Positions 33,551-44,059 of a stretch of DNA of 64,000 nt are shown here, one piece after another. The DNA is from Mortierella alpina (taxonomy: Eukaryota; Mortierellomycota; Mortierellomycetes; Mortierellales; Mortierellaceae): the NCBI GenBank assembly GCA_029449245.1, contig JANATF010000010.1, forward strand, positions 372,001-436,000, written 5' to 3'. Numbering within the stretch: the first letter of the stretch is position 1; each line of letters begins with the position of its first letter. Below the pieces are notes generated by a model. That model searched no databases, was not told where the DNA came from, and saw nothing but the letters and a program-made list of their open reading frames with translations. The position numbers and the translations under genes are program-made.

Positions 33551-35425
33551 TCACCCTCTGTTCACCCGGCGCCTGTACACGTCTTTTGCGTTCTCAAACC
33601 GCTCCAGTATGATCTTTGAATGGCTAGCTTCCTTATCAAATCGATACAGGAACTCGTTCGCCTTCTGAAGGCTTTGCATATGGCGTCCAACAAACACTGC
33701 AGCTTCCAGTTCGTCATAGTCCTGGAACTTCCTCTGGTCCATGGGGTCGTCGCCGCCGGCTATGGGAGACTTGCACCGCGGCGGGAGGCCGAGAACATCC
33801 TGAAACCTATCTCTGCAATGCGACGGTACCGGGTGCACCTGAACTACTACTAGCTGTTGCGTGAAACAGTCTCCAGTGCTAGCAGTACTGCGCATAAAGT
33901 CCCGCGGGGGCTGTGGCGCAGGCACTGGTGGCGGTGGGGATGTAGGAGCCTGGAAAGGCATGCGGAGTAAAGAGTGAGAGGGTATCGGTGGTGCTGAAAG
34001 ATGTGAGACCCTGGGGCTGCGCGTCAGGACGGGGTTCGGGGTCTTGAGAGTCTTGTCGGCACGTCCGAGAGTCGCACTCGGGCCCTTCGATCGAGCAACC
34101 TCATCAACATGGGGCAGGGTGGTCGACACGAGATCAAACGTGGAGCACTGGGTGGTGGCCAGGACGCCACTGAGGCGCACAATACTATGACAAGTTGAAG
34201 TGTCCAGAGACACTGGGCTCCCAAGGGCACAAGCGGCGCTGGAATCCAGCAACATGAGATCGAGGTTTCGACTGACACGGCGCGCAGTTCGAATGTATCG
34301 GATCAACCAGTGGCACAGACTGTTGTCCGCCTGCCAGAGATCCAGGAGAGCCTTTTGGTACTCGTGAGCGGCCACCTCGCGCTTGTGGTGCCGACACATT
34401 ATGATTGAGCGGGCGTTCATAGTGTTCGCGCTGCGCAGGTCTTCTTGGGCTTTGGATCGGGGTGGGTCTCCAGAGTGCCCACTGGCCGCCACCACCGACG
34501 GTTCCACATGCTGATGCTGCTGACGGAATCGATTCTCGGTTTCCACAAGGTCGCTTAATAACTTTACAAGGACCATCTGGTGCTCTCGTAACGCCGCAAG
34601 TCGAATCCGTGCATATTTCTCGTTTCGTTTCGCGTTGTGACCAAAGCTCTCGTCAGGGATGCATTCGGGAAGATGGCGGATGGTCACTGTTTTCGGAACG
34701 GTGATTCGACTTGCATTATTGTCGTTGGTGTTCACCTCTGAAATGGGTTTAAAAGCTGCAGGGACTTCCTTCTGGGTTGAGGCGCATGGAGTGTCTGTAT
34801 GATGCCGTTTGAATACTGGACGCTGCTTGGAATGTATTAGTTTGCCCGAGGAAGAGCCATGAGCGACACCTGTACTCAAAACCGACGAATGCCTAGTTCC
34901 CTTCCTTCCATCTCTGTCCCTTGAGGGCTGTGTAGGAAGCTGCAGATACCGTCGCTGTAGTTTTGCTTCCGATAACTGCTGTTGCTCATGACATTGCGGT
35001 TGCTGTTGGTTTTGTGGCCTGCACGGACTGGTCTTGAGACTCACACCTGCCGAGTGGAGGAGGCTAGATGAGCTACCATTCCGATTTTTGAAATGAAATG
35101 AAAATCCACTGCCCTCGAATCTCGTCTTGTCTGTTGCTCTGAAGGTCTTTTCTGTATCGTCGTCATCGCCAGCGGAGGATTGTGTTTTGTTCATTGCATA
35201 CTGAGTAATGTCTACCGGCAAAGTACCAACGCTCTCGGTAGACAGGGAGACGGATGACTTTGAGAAGCGTGACAGCATGCTTGGAACTGGAGGCGTTAGT
35301 GGCAATGACGATGTCGAGGAGTGTAGTAGCACATTGGATGGACGTGCACGTAAGCTGGATGAAAATCTTCCAAAAAATCCTCGCGCAGTTTCTGAGATGG
35401 AGCTGAAGAAGGATGGGCTAGACAT
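33551..35425 (-). CDS. Uncharacterised 624-residue protein, intronless
   Basis: A single open frame of 624 residues that I cannot assign to a family. The N-terminal third is Ser/Gln-rich and probably disordered. Around residues 265–390 there is a helical, charged part (YARIRLAALREHQMVLVKLL, then REVAAHEYQKALLDLWQADN) that may fold as a helical bundle. A proline-rich stretch (PTSPPPPVPAPQPP, about 490–505) could bind SH3 or WW domains. The last 60 residues are again helical (VFVGRHMQSLQKANEFLYRF). No signal peptide or membrane segment. The ATG at 35425 is the first in the frame, and the long frame with no stop is good evidence of coding. An Nbp2-like SH3 protein is the next gene, but a link between them is only speculation. 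Confidence 0.75.
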   Translation of the reverse strand: MSSPSFFSSISETARGFFGRFSSSLRARPSNVLLHSSTSSLPLTPPVPSMLSRFSKSSVSLSTESVGTLPVDITQYAMNKTQSSAGDDDDTEKTFRATDKTRFEGSGFSFHFKNRNGSSSSLLHSAGVSLKTSPCRPQNQQQPQCHEQQQLSEAKLQRRYLQLPTQPSRDRDGRKGTRHSSVLSTGVAHGSSSGKLIHSKQRPVFKRHHTDTPCASTQKEVPAAFKPISEVNTNDNNASRITVPKTVTIRHLPECIPDESFGHNAKRNEKYARIRLAALREHQMVLVKLLSDLVETENRFRQQHQHVEPSVVAASGHSGDPPRSKAQEDLRSANTMNARSIIMCRHHKREVAAHEYQKALLDLWQADNSLCHWLIRYIRTARRVSRNLDLMLLDSSAACALGSPVSLDTSTCHSIVRLSGVLATTQCSTFDLVSTTLPHVDEVARSKGPSATLGRADKTLKTPNPVLTRSPRVSHLSAPPIPSHSLLRMPFQAPTSPPPPVPAPQPPRDFMRSTASTGDCFTQQLVVVQVHPVPSHCRDRFQDVLGLPPRCKSPIAGGDDPMDQRKFQDYDELEAAVFVGRHMQSLQKANEFLYRFDKEASHSKIILERFENAKDVYRRRVNRG

Positions 35426-36145
35426 GGTACAGTTTGGTTATAATTTAGCCTCGCTAATGAGGACAAAGGGAGGTGGAGTTTGCGTGTAAAGGACTACTGG
35501 TATAGGTGAGGGAAGAAGGACGCTTAACGAATGCTGATTTTGCAAATGTGCGTGGAAGAGTTGCTAGTTATATAGCATTGTTTGCATTAAGGCGTTAGAC
35601 ACGAAACAGTCGCGAAAGAAATAGCATCGTGCGTTCCAAGACACAAAGTGGCTAGGTTGTCCCTCGCGCCAAATTTGAGAACAAAAGGCAAGGGGTGGTA
35701 CTGTGGGTCGGTGCAGTAGTTTCTATTGTATATAAGGCTGGTATTTTTCATCTGGTCTCGAAGCGTTATATTTCTGCAACAATGACCAGACGCAAACAAT
35801 GGTGAACAGCGGGCATAACTTCTCGCGCGCACGGGCTCTAAGTATAGCGCGCTCAAGTGTCTAGTCTCAAAAATGCAAGGGGCAATGTGCGCTGTAAGAG
35901 ACACTGCAGCAAAAACCAAGAGTAGGTTCAGGCACCGACATTAAGGCACGTTCTCTCCTCTCTCTTTTTTTTTCTCAGTGTGTTGAGCTGTTTATTATAT
36001 TCTCGGCGAATGCAGTAGACTATCCGTCATGGTGCAAATCGGCCAGCGATTCCTTTTAGGACAGGCGAACGACAAGACTGGGGGGCAAGAGCTGAAATGA
36101 AGGAGAAAAAAAAAGTTTGGCAAAATGCCGCTCCTGCTAGAAAGT
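35426..36145. other. Intergenic region
   Basis: About 720 bp between the start of the 624-residue gene and the stop of the Nbp2-like gene, both minus-strand. Holds the promoter of the former and 3' UTR of the latter. A CT/T-rich run is at 35953–35975. No gene seen. Confidence 0.5.
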
Positions 36146-37545
36146 CTAAAGAAGCTGAACGTAGTTCTCAGGTACCAGTCCTGTCTTGTTGCCCTTCTCG
36201 CCCAGAAACCAGCCCGGGAACTGTCGACAATGGATCCAGAGAGAGTCTCCCTCCCGGAAACTGAGCTCCGTGTCATTTTCTGCATCAAAGTCATATAGTC
36301 CATGGGCCTGCCCTTGCGTACGATCCTCGTCCTTGATTTCGAAATGCTCCTGATCCTCCTCCACATCATCCTCCTCAATATCCGATTCCTCGTACTCGGG
36401 TTCTGGTGGATACTGACCCAGATGGTATGGGTGCGACTTTGGATACGCAAAATCGCGGACGGTGACAACTGTAAAAAATCGAGGCATAATTTAAACAATA
36501 GGGTAGGTACCGTTAGAGACGACATTCGATTTGCAATTAACTGAACGTTGGACCATGCGAGCACATTACGAAAACGGAGCCGCTGGTCGTGTCACAAACA
36601 ACTCAGTGGTCCACCTCGCATCACGCTCTCCCCTTGGGTTGTTCGCCACCCACGCCACTTTCCCTTCCGTGTGAAATTAGAGTCGCCCCTTACCAAGTTC
36701 GCCGGCGTGAGAGTCTTCATCGATCTAATATAACATTGTATAACGTGAAGATTCTAGATTAGTCTGTGGCTCACGCGAGCAATTGACCACACTGCCGTCC
36801 ATCGAGGGGGGGAGTGCGCATCTGATCGGAGCATTACGCCAATGATCAAGCAGACACTGCAGAAAAGGTAGGGGACTAGACACACTCAAAGCAAGGGGAG
36901 GGTGCAAAAAGCGAAAAAGTGATCCGCAAATTATAACGAGGGTATGAAGACTGTGTGCCTTACCGGACCAGCCGAAAAAGAAGATCCTGACCGTGCCGTG
37001 GTTTCGTTACATGGCATTGCGGCTAAAGGTTTGCGATCTGTGGTTGAAAGTCCCTCAGAATCATCACCTTCGCCTCTCAAGAATGATGCCAGCGTCTTTA
37101 TGAGTTTTTGATCAGATGTCTCCTGTGTTTCTGTGCATCCCGTCGCCATTGCCAGAGACTGTACACTCTTCAACGAGGCATTGGATGCCGCCAAGGATGA
37201 CTGGAGCGTAGAAGACGAGGCTGGGGAGCTGTCTTTCTTTTCCGAGAATTCAGAGACAATGCTTGCGGCAGAGAATGCCCAGGACTCTGAAAACGAGCGG
37301 CAACGCGGTCCAAAGTGTAACGACATGCGCTTGGCCATTGTAGAGTCTACGAGCGTGTGCGAAAACAAACAGTGTAAGAGTGGGGGTCGCAGAGATCGTA
37401 TGCGGTACAGTAGGATCGTAGATGATGAATGCAGCGTACCTTCTGGATAGTGAATCGAAGCCCTTTTCTTGGTCAAGAAACCGTCTGTGCCGGCAGCGTC
37501 TCCCACGGCATGAGACTGACAAAGTGGCAGGGAGACAAGAGCCAT
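36146..37545 (-). CDS. SH3-domain adaptor, Nbp2-like
   Basis: Four exons, 37545–37440, 37346–36964, 36724–36694 and 36468–36146, give 280 residues. The C terminus is one complete SH3 domain: GLYDFDAENDTELSFREGDS, then the GWFLGEKGNKTGLVPENYV end with the ALYDF-, WW/GWF- and PENYV-type ligand residues. Before it are VVTVRDFAYPKSHPYHLGQY and an acidic stretch, the layout of Nbp2, a yeast adaptor that ties Ptc1 phosphatase to HOG and cell-wall kinases. The N-terminal 160 residues are Ser-rich and poorly conserved. Exon 3 is a microexon of 31 nt coding IDEDSHAGEL, needed to keep phase between exons 2 and 4. Its flanks TATATTAG and GTAAGG are good splice sites. The orthology to Nbp2 is likely but rests on the SH3 and the preceding motif. 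Confidence 0.82.
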
Positions 37546-37718
37546 GATGAGGATGTGCTGTGTGTTGCGTTGAGGATGTCCTGTCGTGAAATGGGTTTGC
37601 TGTTTTGTGCAGGCTGGTAGGGTCAGGGGCAGACTATTATTCAGTGATGGTTAGAGAGACTAGCGTTGGTGAGTCGGGTGAGACAAAAAATAGCGGGAAT
37701 ATATGGTCGAGAGAGCTG

Positions 37719-37794
37719 AGAGTGTGAGAGTGTACGAGAGTGTGAGAGTGTACGAGAGTGAGAGAGTGAGAGGGTGAGAGTGAGAGAGTGGGAG
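37719..37794. repeat. GAGAGTGT-type minisatellite upstream of the Nbp2-like gene
   Basis: Tandem copies of an 8–12 bp unit related to GAGAGTGT on the plus strand, with TACGAGAG variants. On the sense strand of the Nbp2-like gene it is CT-rich and lies about 180–250 bp before the ATG. Confidence 0.85.
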
Positions 37795-38602
37795 TATGAA
37801 GTGAAGGGGTTATGAAAAGAAAGGGGTTCTTTGCGTTGGTACTGCTGTTGCTGATGCTTTTGCTGTTGGTGAAGCAAGCGAGCACGTTGTAGAGAGAACA
37901 AGGACAAGAGATGCAAGAGATGCCTTTTAGGCGAAGCAGAGCAGGAAAGGGAAAAGGGTCGGGTGACTACTCGCTATTGGGGCCATGCAGGCTGTTCATA
38001 TACGGATGCATTGCTCTATGCGCGGGGGCATTCTTTTCCACACAAGCTCTGATTGTTCGCTTTGAGATCCAGCTGGTTTGTATCCAGGCACATACCGGAA
38101 AGATGAGTAAGAGCGCAGATGTCGGTGTCAGACACTTGGGACAAGACGGCCACAAGGAGGCGAAGGAGGTAGGGACGAGGGGCAAGGGGAAGGAGCAGCC
38201 TGCTGAGTGTCGCAGATGAGCCTGGCTCTAATGGGTTTGCTACTGGGTCGAATGGGACGAATAGCCCGGGGAAGGAGTCGTTATGGATTGGATCCAACGG
38301 AATGAACGAGCAGAGAGTGGCGAGAGTGGCAACGAGGCGGTGATGCGAGAGAGAGAGAGAGAGTGAGTGAAGGGGGATGAGAAGGATCAGAGAGGGGACG
38401 ACGAGGAGCAATGAAATGTGACGAAGGAGTGACAGAGAAAGAGAGAGAGACAAGAGAAAGGGATGAGGAAGCAAGGAAGAGTGGAGTGGAGCTGAGAGTT
38501 ATGCGCGCGGAGGGTGTGGGTGTGACAAGGACGGGAGAGAAAACACGCACTCGAAACTCAGCAAAGGACCAGCTGGAAACAGCCGAAATATACAAGAAAC
38601 AG

Positions 38603-38678
38603 GGACACCAGAGACACCAACGACACCGAGGACGCCAAAGACACCAAAGACACCAACGACACCAGAGACACCAAAAGT
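38603..38678. repeat. 9-bp minisatellite (GACACCAAN)
   Basis: About eight tandem copies of a 9-bp unit close to ACACCAAAG/ACACCAACG, with GCC and GAG variants. The period is a multiple of three and both strands are open through it, but no gene around it is supported. Confidence 0.9.
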
Positions 38679-39080
38679 CACCAGCTGCTTGTGCACACCA
38701 GGTCCAGTCAATTAGCATGGCTGTTGGCTGCTAGCCTCTACCTTAGTGCGCTCTGCCGCGCAAGTGCTCCCTCCTGCTCGCAGCCCGCCCTCTCAATGCC
38801 ACACATATAAAACAAGCGCTCGCTCTCCCGTTTCGAAAACGTAGTGGGTGGGTACCTTGGCCAAGAACAGGGACCGCAATAAATTGCAATTTGTCTCTCG
38901 TGGCTGGGTACGAGAGCCGTGGCTCGCATGCAACCAACAGCGGAAGGGCTCTGAAATAATCGAGTGCACGTTCCCAGTTCATGCAGGCACCCGGCGTATG
39001 GAGAACACAAAATGAATTAACTGTGGTGTGGAGGGGTGTGTGGTTTGGTGAGATGAAGTGTTTTTTTAATTTTTTTTTAT

Positions 39081-40875
39081 CTAATAGCTATAGCGGAACG
39101 AGAGGTGATCATCGCCTTCGTCCTTCGTCGTCTCGTTGTAAAGCCGCCAGTCCTCCTCTGTCCAATATCTCGTCTTCTCCTCTCGCTTTCTGTTGATCCA
39201 CATGAGGTGATACCGTTGGAAGATGAACAGCACAATCGTCAGCAGTAGCGCCCCAAACAGTATCCAGAATCCCGTAAAGAACCGAGGCGCATCCTCATCC
39301 CTGAAGAGGTTCACCGACACCATATCACAGGCATTCACAGAGATAATGTACATTGCCAGTGCGATCGACCTCTTCCCTACAGGCGCTGTGTTGCCTGCGA
39401 TCCAGGCCGCCTATGATTCAAGACCAAGAGTGTTGGTGACCCTTTTCCGCTTTGCAAAACCGCAGTTCAAAAGGCAAAAGAAAAGAAGAAAAAAAAAGCA
39501 AACTTACATTCACCGGGTGCCAGCAGGTCTGTCCACCCATTGCAAAGATCAGCGCAAAGTACAGACTAAGTTTGCTTGCGTCTTCAGGCAGCACCGCTAG
39601 GGCCAAGATACACAGCGCGTAGTACGTTGACGCCAATGCGCCATGGAACGCACGCTCATTATGCTTGTCGGAACTCCAGCTCACAAACGTCATGATCGAT
39701 AGAGAGATCACATAACCAGGGATCACCAGCAGATTGGACACCAACGGCGCCACACCCAGATTCAAGTTCTTGACAATGAGCGGTGACAAGATGGTAAGTG
39801 GCGCAAAGGGCAACAGGCCAAAGAATCCAATGAGAATGTTTGGCCAGACCTTCGGGCTCGTCAACGCCTTGAAGAGATCCTTCCTAGAGACCACGCTCTT
39901 GCTTGTGTCGCCGGCCTTGGTGGGATCATCTCGAATCAACCGTGTGATCGCAATCTGCTCCTGTCGTTCAGTCAAGTATCCACCGAACCGAAGTCCACCT
40001 TTTGTGGCAGTAGGGCCCTCGGGCAAGAGAAAGAACGAAAGAAGCCCGATCAGGACGGTTCCCAGTCCCTCGAAAAGAAAGAGCCATCGCCATCCAGCAT
40101 GGCCTGCAACGCCCCGCATGTGAAGGATTCCATAAGCAAGCACACCCGCGACCGAGTTGGCGACTGCTAAAGTGGACCAGAATATGGAGAGACGGGTGGC
40201 CATCTCTCCTCTCTTGTAGTAGGTTGTCAGATAGACGGCGATGCCTGGAATGTATCCTGCCTCGAACATGCCTACCAGGGCGCGGCAGATCAAGAAGGTG
40301 GCTCGATCCTTCAGAAAGAACTGACAGGCTGTTGATATGCCCCAGAGACACATAAGGAATGGAATCCATCTTTGGGGTCCTGCCCGGCGGATGACCATAT
40401 TGGAAGGGATCTCAAATAGACAGAAGAAGATGGTGAATATGGTCGAGCCAAGGGTAACGGTGTTGAGTGAGATGTTGAGGTCCTCCATGAAGTTGTCGGT
40501 CAGCGCGTTGGCCATGTTGCCACGATCCAATTGCATGAAGAAGACTGTGCGCAAAAAAAAAAAAAAAAAAAAAAAAGCACAAGAGCGATGCTATCAGTAT
40601 ATTTCGGGCATTGTGCATATGCGTGCTCTGAAGTTTGACCATATCTAAAAAATGCACCTACACATGAGGCCAATCCAGGACAATATCTTGGAATCAAAGG
40701 TTCGGACAATCTGCTTCTCCTCCGCCGCGGTCCATGTGAGGTCATGAACATAGTATGGATTTTGTTCACCTCGGAGCCGTAGGTGGTCGATCTGGTCGTT
40801 GACGCTTTCAAGAGTGGCGGTATCGACGCTGCCTGACCTTTCTAGGTCGAGTTTTTGGTCACTCAGTTTTGACAT
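39081..40875 (-). CDS. MFS transporter, anion:cation symporter (Dal5/allantoate permease-like) family
   Basis: Plasma-membrane permease for an organic anion or vitamin-like solute. Three exons, 40875–40662, 40544–39508 and 39410–39081, give 526 residues. Exon 1 is a hydrophilic N terminus ending in TM1. TM1 continues after the intron with FFFMQLDRGNMANAL, the family signature (LDR-N-NA). Later markers are RRAGPQRWIPFLMCLWG between TM2 and TM3, ICRALVGMFEAGYIPG, GWRWLFLFEGLGTVLIG before the cytosolic loop, and AAWIAGNTAPVGKRSIALA in exon 3. About 12 membrane segments can be counted. The tail WTEEDWRLYNETTKDEGDD is typical of the Dal5 branch. Donor choice ATGT|GTAGGT for intron 1 is set by phase. 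The intron carries a T25 polypyrimidine tract. Substrate (allantoate, nicotinate, pantothenate, others) cannot be fixed from sequence. Confidence 0.93.
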
Positions 40876-41053
40876 AGGTAGTGATAAATGACTGAGAGTT
40901 CAGAGAAAGGGGGGAGGACGATAAGGATAGAGTGAGGTGGATGAGGAAGAAGAGGGAGGAGGTTTCGCTACTGGAAGCACTTGCGGCAGTGATGGACAAG
41001 GAATGGATGGTGATAAAAAAAAAAGAATAGTAACCCAAAACTAACGATGTCTC

Positions 41054-41060
41054 TTTTATA
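41054..41060 (-). promoter_or_regulatory. TATA box of the MFS transporter
   Basis: TATAAAA on the minus strand about 180 bp before the ATG at 40875, followed downstream by CT-rich sequence at about 40905–40975 on the sense strand. Confidence 0.65.
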
Positions 41061-41217
41061 CAAGCAGCCGTTGGCAACAACCGTTGATGATTCAGTAGAC
41101 CAGATGAACGTGCTTTGCCCTTTAGCCTTTGGTCGAGAGGGACACAAACAAAAAAACACGGGCAGATCGCGCTTTTTTTAAAAAAAAAAAACGTTTGCGA
41201 CGTTTGCTCCTTCCACC

Positions 41218-41441
41218 TCACTCATGCGCGTCTGCCGACCCGTCTTCGTCTTTGATAATCCTCACTGTGGCACCAGAATTCTTTAGCTCATGCCTGACCA
41301 CATCAATGCATGGGACCCCGGCGGAAACCGATGCAGGGGTAAACGGGTTGAGACCTCATGCATCCTGAGTTCCAAAATAGCGTCCAGCACTTCTTTGGGG
41401 CAACATTCTCCTCCATTCTCGGTCTCTATTGAAGTGGTCAT
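41218..41441 (-). pseudogene. Possible small broken gene or two-exon micro-ORF
   Basis: The minus strand starts with ATG at 41441 and codes MTTSIETENGGECCPKEVLD and on to a helix-like ELRMHE. A second frame then reads SVSAGVPCIDVVRHELKNSG to a stop at 41218. The two parts look protein-like but sit in different frames. Either one base is missing near 41355, or a short intron (donor GTCTCA, acceptor in CTAAAG) joins only the outer parts. I recognise no family. It lies upstream of the MFS promoter on the same strand. Confidence 0.25.
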
Positions 41442-41925
41442 CTTGGGGAAGTAAGCACTCATCTATCACGCAACATGGCGTTTTGCCCTTCTCCTTCAAG
41501 CTTGTGGTACGACGAGGCGTAGGACAGACAGCACTTCTGACACACACGACATGGCACCGAGAAATGGTGCGATTTTTCGCTGACTAGCGCCTAAAGTAAA
41601 TTTTCGTGCTCAGCCTGATCCACACCGCACACGCTTCTGGGTGCACAGATTTCCAGGTGTCAATGGATAATTTTATCGCTGTCGATGATACCATTCTCTC
41701 GAGGGCGCGCGTCTTATTCTCCGATGTCAGTTCTTCTTAAGAGGGTACATGTACTTGACTATCCTCTACAGGCTTGAACTCCATGTTTTCAAAGATCACC
41801 ACCAATGCGGGCAGCTCATTATGATGGCACACCTTTTTATTGCATAAATAGTGCGTGAAGATTTAGGCGCATAAGGTCGATGGTATATTAAGTATTAGTT
41901 AGAACCAGGAACAGAACCGGAAGAG

Positions 41926-44059
41926 TTATGAAGATTGGAGAGGTGATGGGTGATGGACCGGATACACCGAGCCCATCGAAAATCTCACCTGCGGATCATG
42001 TATCCTCGTCCGCCCATGCAACACAAGAGGACTCGTGGTGGGTGAGGCCGCTGCGATCACCCTTGCATCAAAGTCCTGACACAGGCTCGAACGTGGGCCG
42101 TGCTCCGAGCTGGCCCCAGCTGATGGCGTCCTTTCAGGACTCGCGTTTCGACTGGTGGCCTGGCTCGCATTCCTGCTGACGTCCCGACTAGGACCCCTAC
42201 TGTTGGTGCCCTCCTCTGACTCTGCATAGGACGGTAAATGGATCCGGGCGGCGATCAACGCCTGGAGAAGATCGTCATCCGTTGGATCCAGCTCCCGCTC
42301 CCGCTCCGAATCGATCGAAACTCTCGGGGTGGTGAACGATGTCAGGTACGACGGCAGCTCCGTCACAGGATTGCCATTCTCGTCATACTCCACCTCTTCC
42401 TCCTCTCCGCCATCGATCCACGCATGGTGATGCTCGTCCTCAACAGCCAGAACAGTCAAACAAATCTCATTCTCGACTCGGAACCGCTTCGTGCCCTCAG
42501 AGCCCAGAACTGTAAACCGGAGGATGTGAGTGACCTTGATGAGTCCATTGTTGGCCGACGGATTGCATTGATTAGTAGCCGCTCCTATGCGAGGCATGTC
42601 AAAAAGCAGAACCTTGTTCCATGTCATCACGGAATGATCCAACGACGAACTGTGTGAGTGATCCTCGTGCGCCCATCCTTCGCTCTTTTGAATCTTGACC
42701 AGACGCATGTCCGCCCGCTCACGGCCCTCGGCCTTATACACAGCTCGCTCCCAGAGGCTGACCTGGAGGACTTGGATGCTGGTGCGGCTGTGGAGGGCAG
42801 TGATCGACACCTGAAGCGGTAGCTTTGTCGAGTGGAGGACCCTGATGTGGGGTAGTGTGACCATATACTTGATCTTGTCCTCGGCAGAGTTCACCAGTCG
42901 TCCTCCGCGCTGGTGCGTCCGTGATTCAAGCGACGGCGCTTGATGTCTGCGTTGGATGTTGACGGTTGCAATGGCGTTTGAAGAATGGAAAGCCAAGCCT
43001 GGTTTAGTAAGCGTGGCGGTGAGACGGTATATGACCTTGCCATGCGCCAAGCTCAGAGACTCTGGCAAGGTGTCTGGCAGCTCGAGAGAGAACGGGTAGG
43101 TATAGAGTCCTGCGGGCATGGTGGTTGGCGGCTGCTTGTGTTGGTGTTCGACCAGTGACCAGGTATGCTCAATATGTGACACTGTCGTGTGGCGAGCAGC
43201 GGATGAATAGGTGTTCTCTGAACCCAGTCCAATTCGAGCAAATGCAGAACAAGGTTAGACGTTTGCTCGTGCTGCATTCGTTGCCCAATAAGAGACCAGT
43301 CGACCGATTGGGGATCGACAAAAATGGACGATTATGGCTACAAACACCTTGTGCATTCATTCATCCAGCCTCACACTTACCATCACCCCAGGCGACAGAG
43401 CTTCGCCCAGAGAACTCGAGTTGCAGCGATTTGATCTTGGTGCTCTTTGGCAGGCTCAGGTAGACGGTCCCCTCGAGCATCGCGGGCCTCCCCATGGCCA
43501 GTGTGATCTCAGGCTCGACTAACTCGATCCGGAGCGTTTTCACGTGGGCATATGAGTGATGATGTTGAGGGTCGCCGTTCGCGTGACTAAATAACAGGAG
43601 AGGTGTGGTTGTGTGGTTGTGCTCGGGGCGGTGGCTGTGGTGCGAAGGCGGCGGTGCAGTGAAAAAGCTGCTTGTCGCCGGCTCTGACCTACGACGAGTT
43701 CCGTGATCCACGCTTGCCGCGGAGGCTCTTGGTGGATGCTGGACCACAGTCAGTGGGCTTACCGGTGTCCGGGGCGTTGGTGGCGCCTGTGCTCGCCGGC
43801 GGACAATCGAGGGAGCAGGCTGGACACTGCGGTCGTCTCCAAGCGTGGTGGCGGAAAAGCTCAGGTCCTCGTGCGTGTGGTCATCACTCGAGGCAGAGGT
43901 GGTTCCTTCAGCGCTAGAAGCGGGCGGCAGTCGGTCGAGCGATGAGCTGGAGGACGAGCGTGTGCCCGGGGCGTAGACGGACGACGACGCTGGCGAGTAT
44001 GGAGGAGAGGCGCCTGGAAGAAGCTCGCTCGAGACTTGGAAATGCTGCTCGGCTGTCAT
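41926..44059 (-). CDS. Alpha-arrestin (arrestin-related trafficking adaptor)
   Basis: Adaptor predicted to bring a Rsp5-type HECT ubiquitin ligase to plasma-membrane transporters for endocytosis. Two exons, 44059–43381 and 43217–41926, give 656 residues. A disordered Ser/Pro/His-rich N terminus of about 170 residues precedes the arrestin fold. The N-lobe has GTVYLSLPKSTKIKSLQLEF, then YTYPFSLELPDTLPESL. The C-lobe runs from about 310 to 500, including VLHSTKLPLQVSITALHSRT. Two LPSY sequences (in TELPSYLTSF and HLPSYAESEE) match the LPxY variant of the WW-binding PPxY motif. The intron falls between SSVAWGDG and the TYSSAARH stretch with agreeing phase. The MFS permease next door is a conceivable but unproven client. 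Confidence 0.88.

Larger units (their letters stand above)
37546..39080. other. Repeat-rich intergenic region
   Basis: About 1.5 kb between the Nbp2-like start and the MFS transporter stop. It contains two minisatellites and a GA tract at about 38340–38470 (CT-rich on the minus strand). At about 38870–38980 the minus strand reads MNWERALDYFRALPLLVACE before a GGTACCC donor-like site, without a second exon that I could find. A TATA-like CATATAAAAC is at 38804–38813 on the plus strand, with no gene after it. Confidence 0.45.
40876..41925. promoter_or_regulatory. MFS transporter upstream region and arrestin 3' flank
   Basis: About 1 kb. The left part is the MFS promoter with TATA box and pyrimidine tract. 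The middle holds the possible micro-ORF described separately. From 41550 to 41925 I see no coding signal, and this is probably the arrestin 3' UTR and spacer. Confidence 0.45.

Noticed and set aside
37719-37794. Tandem repeat considered as a CRISPR-like array
   Set aside because: Units are 8–12 bp with no unique spacers, and the genome is fungal; it is a minisatellite.
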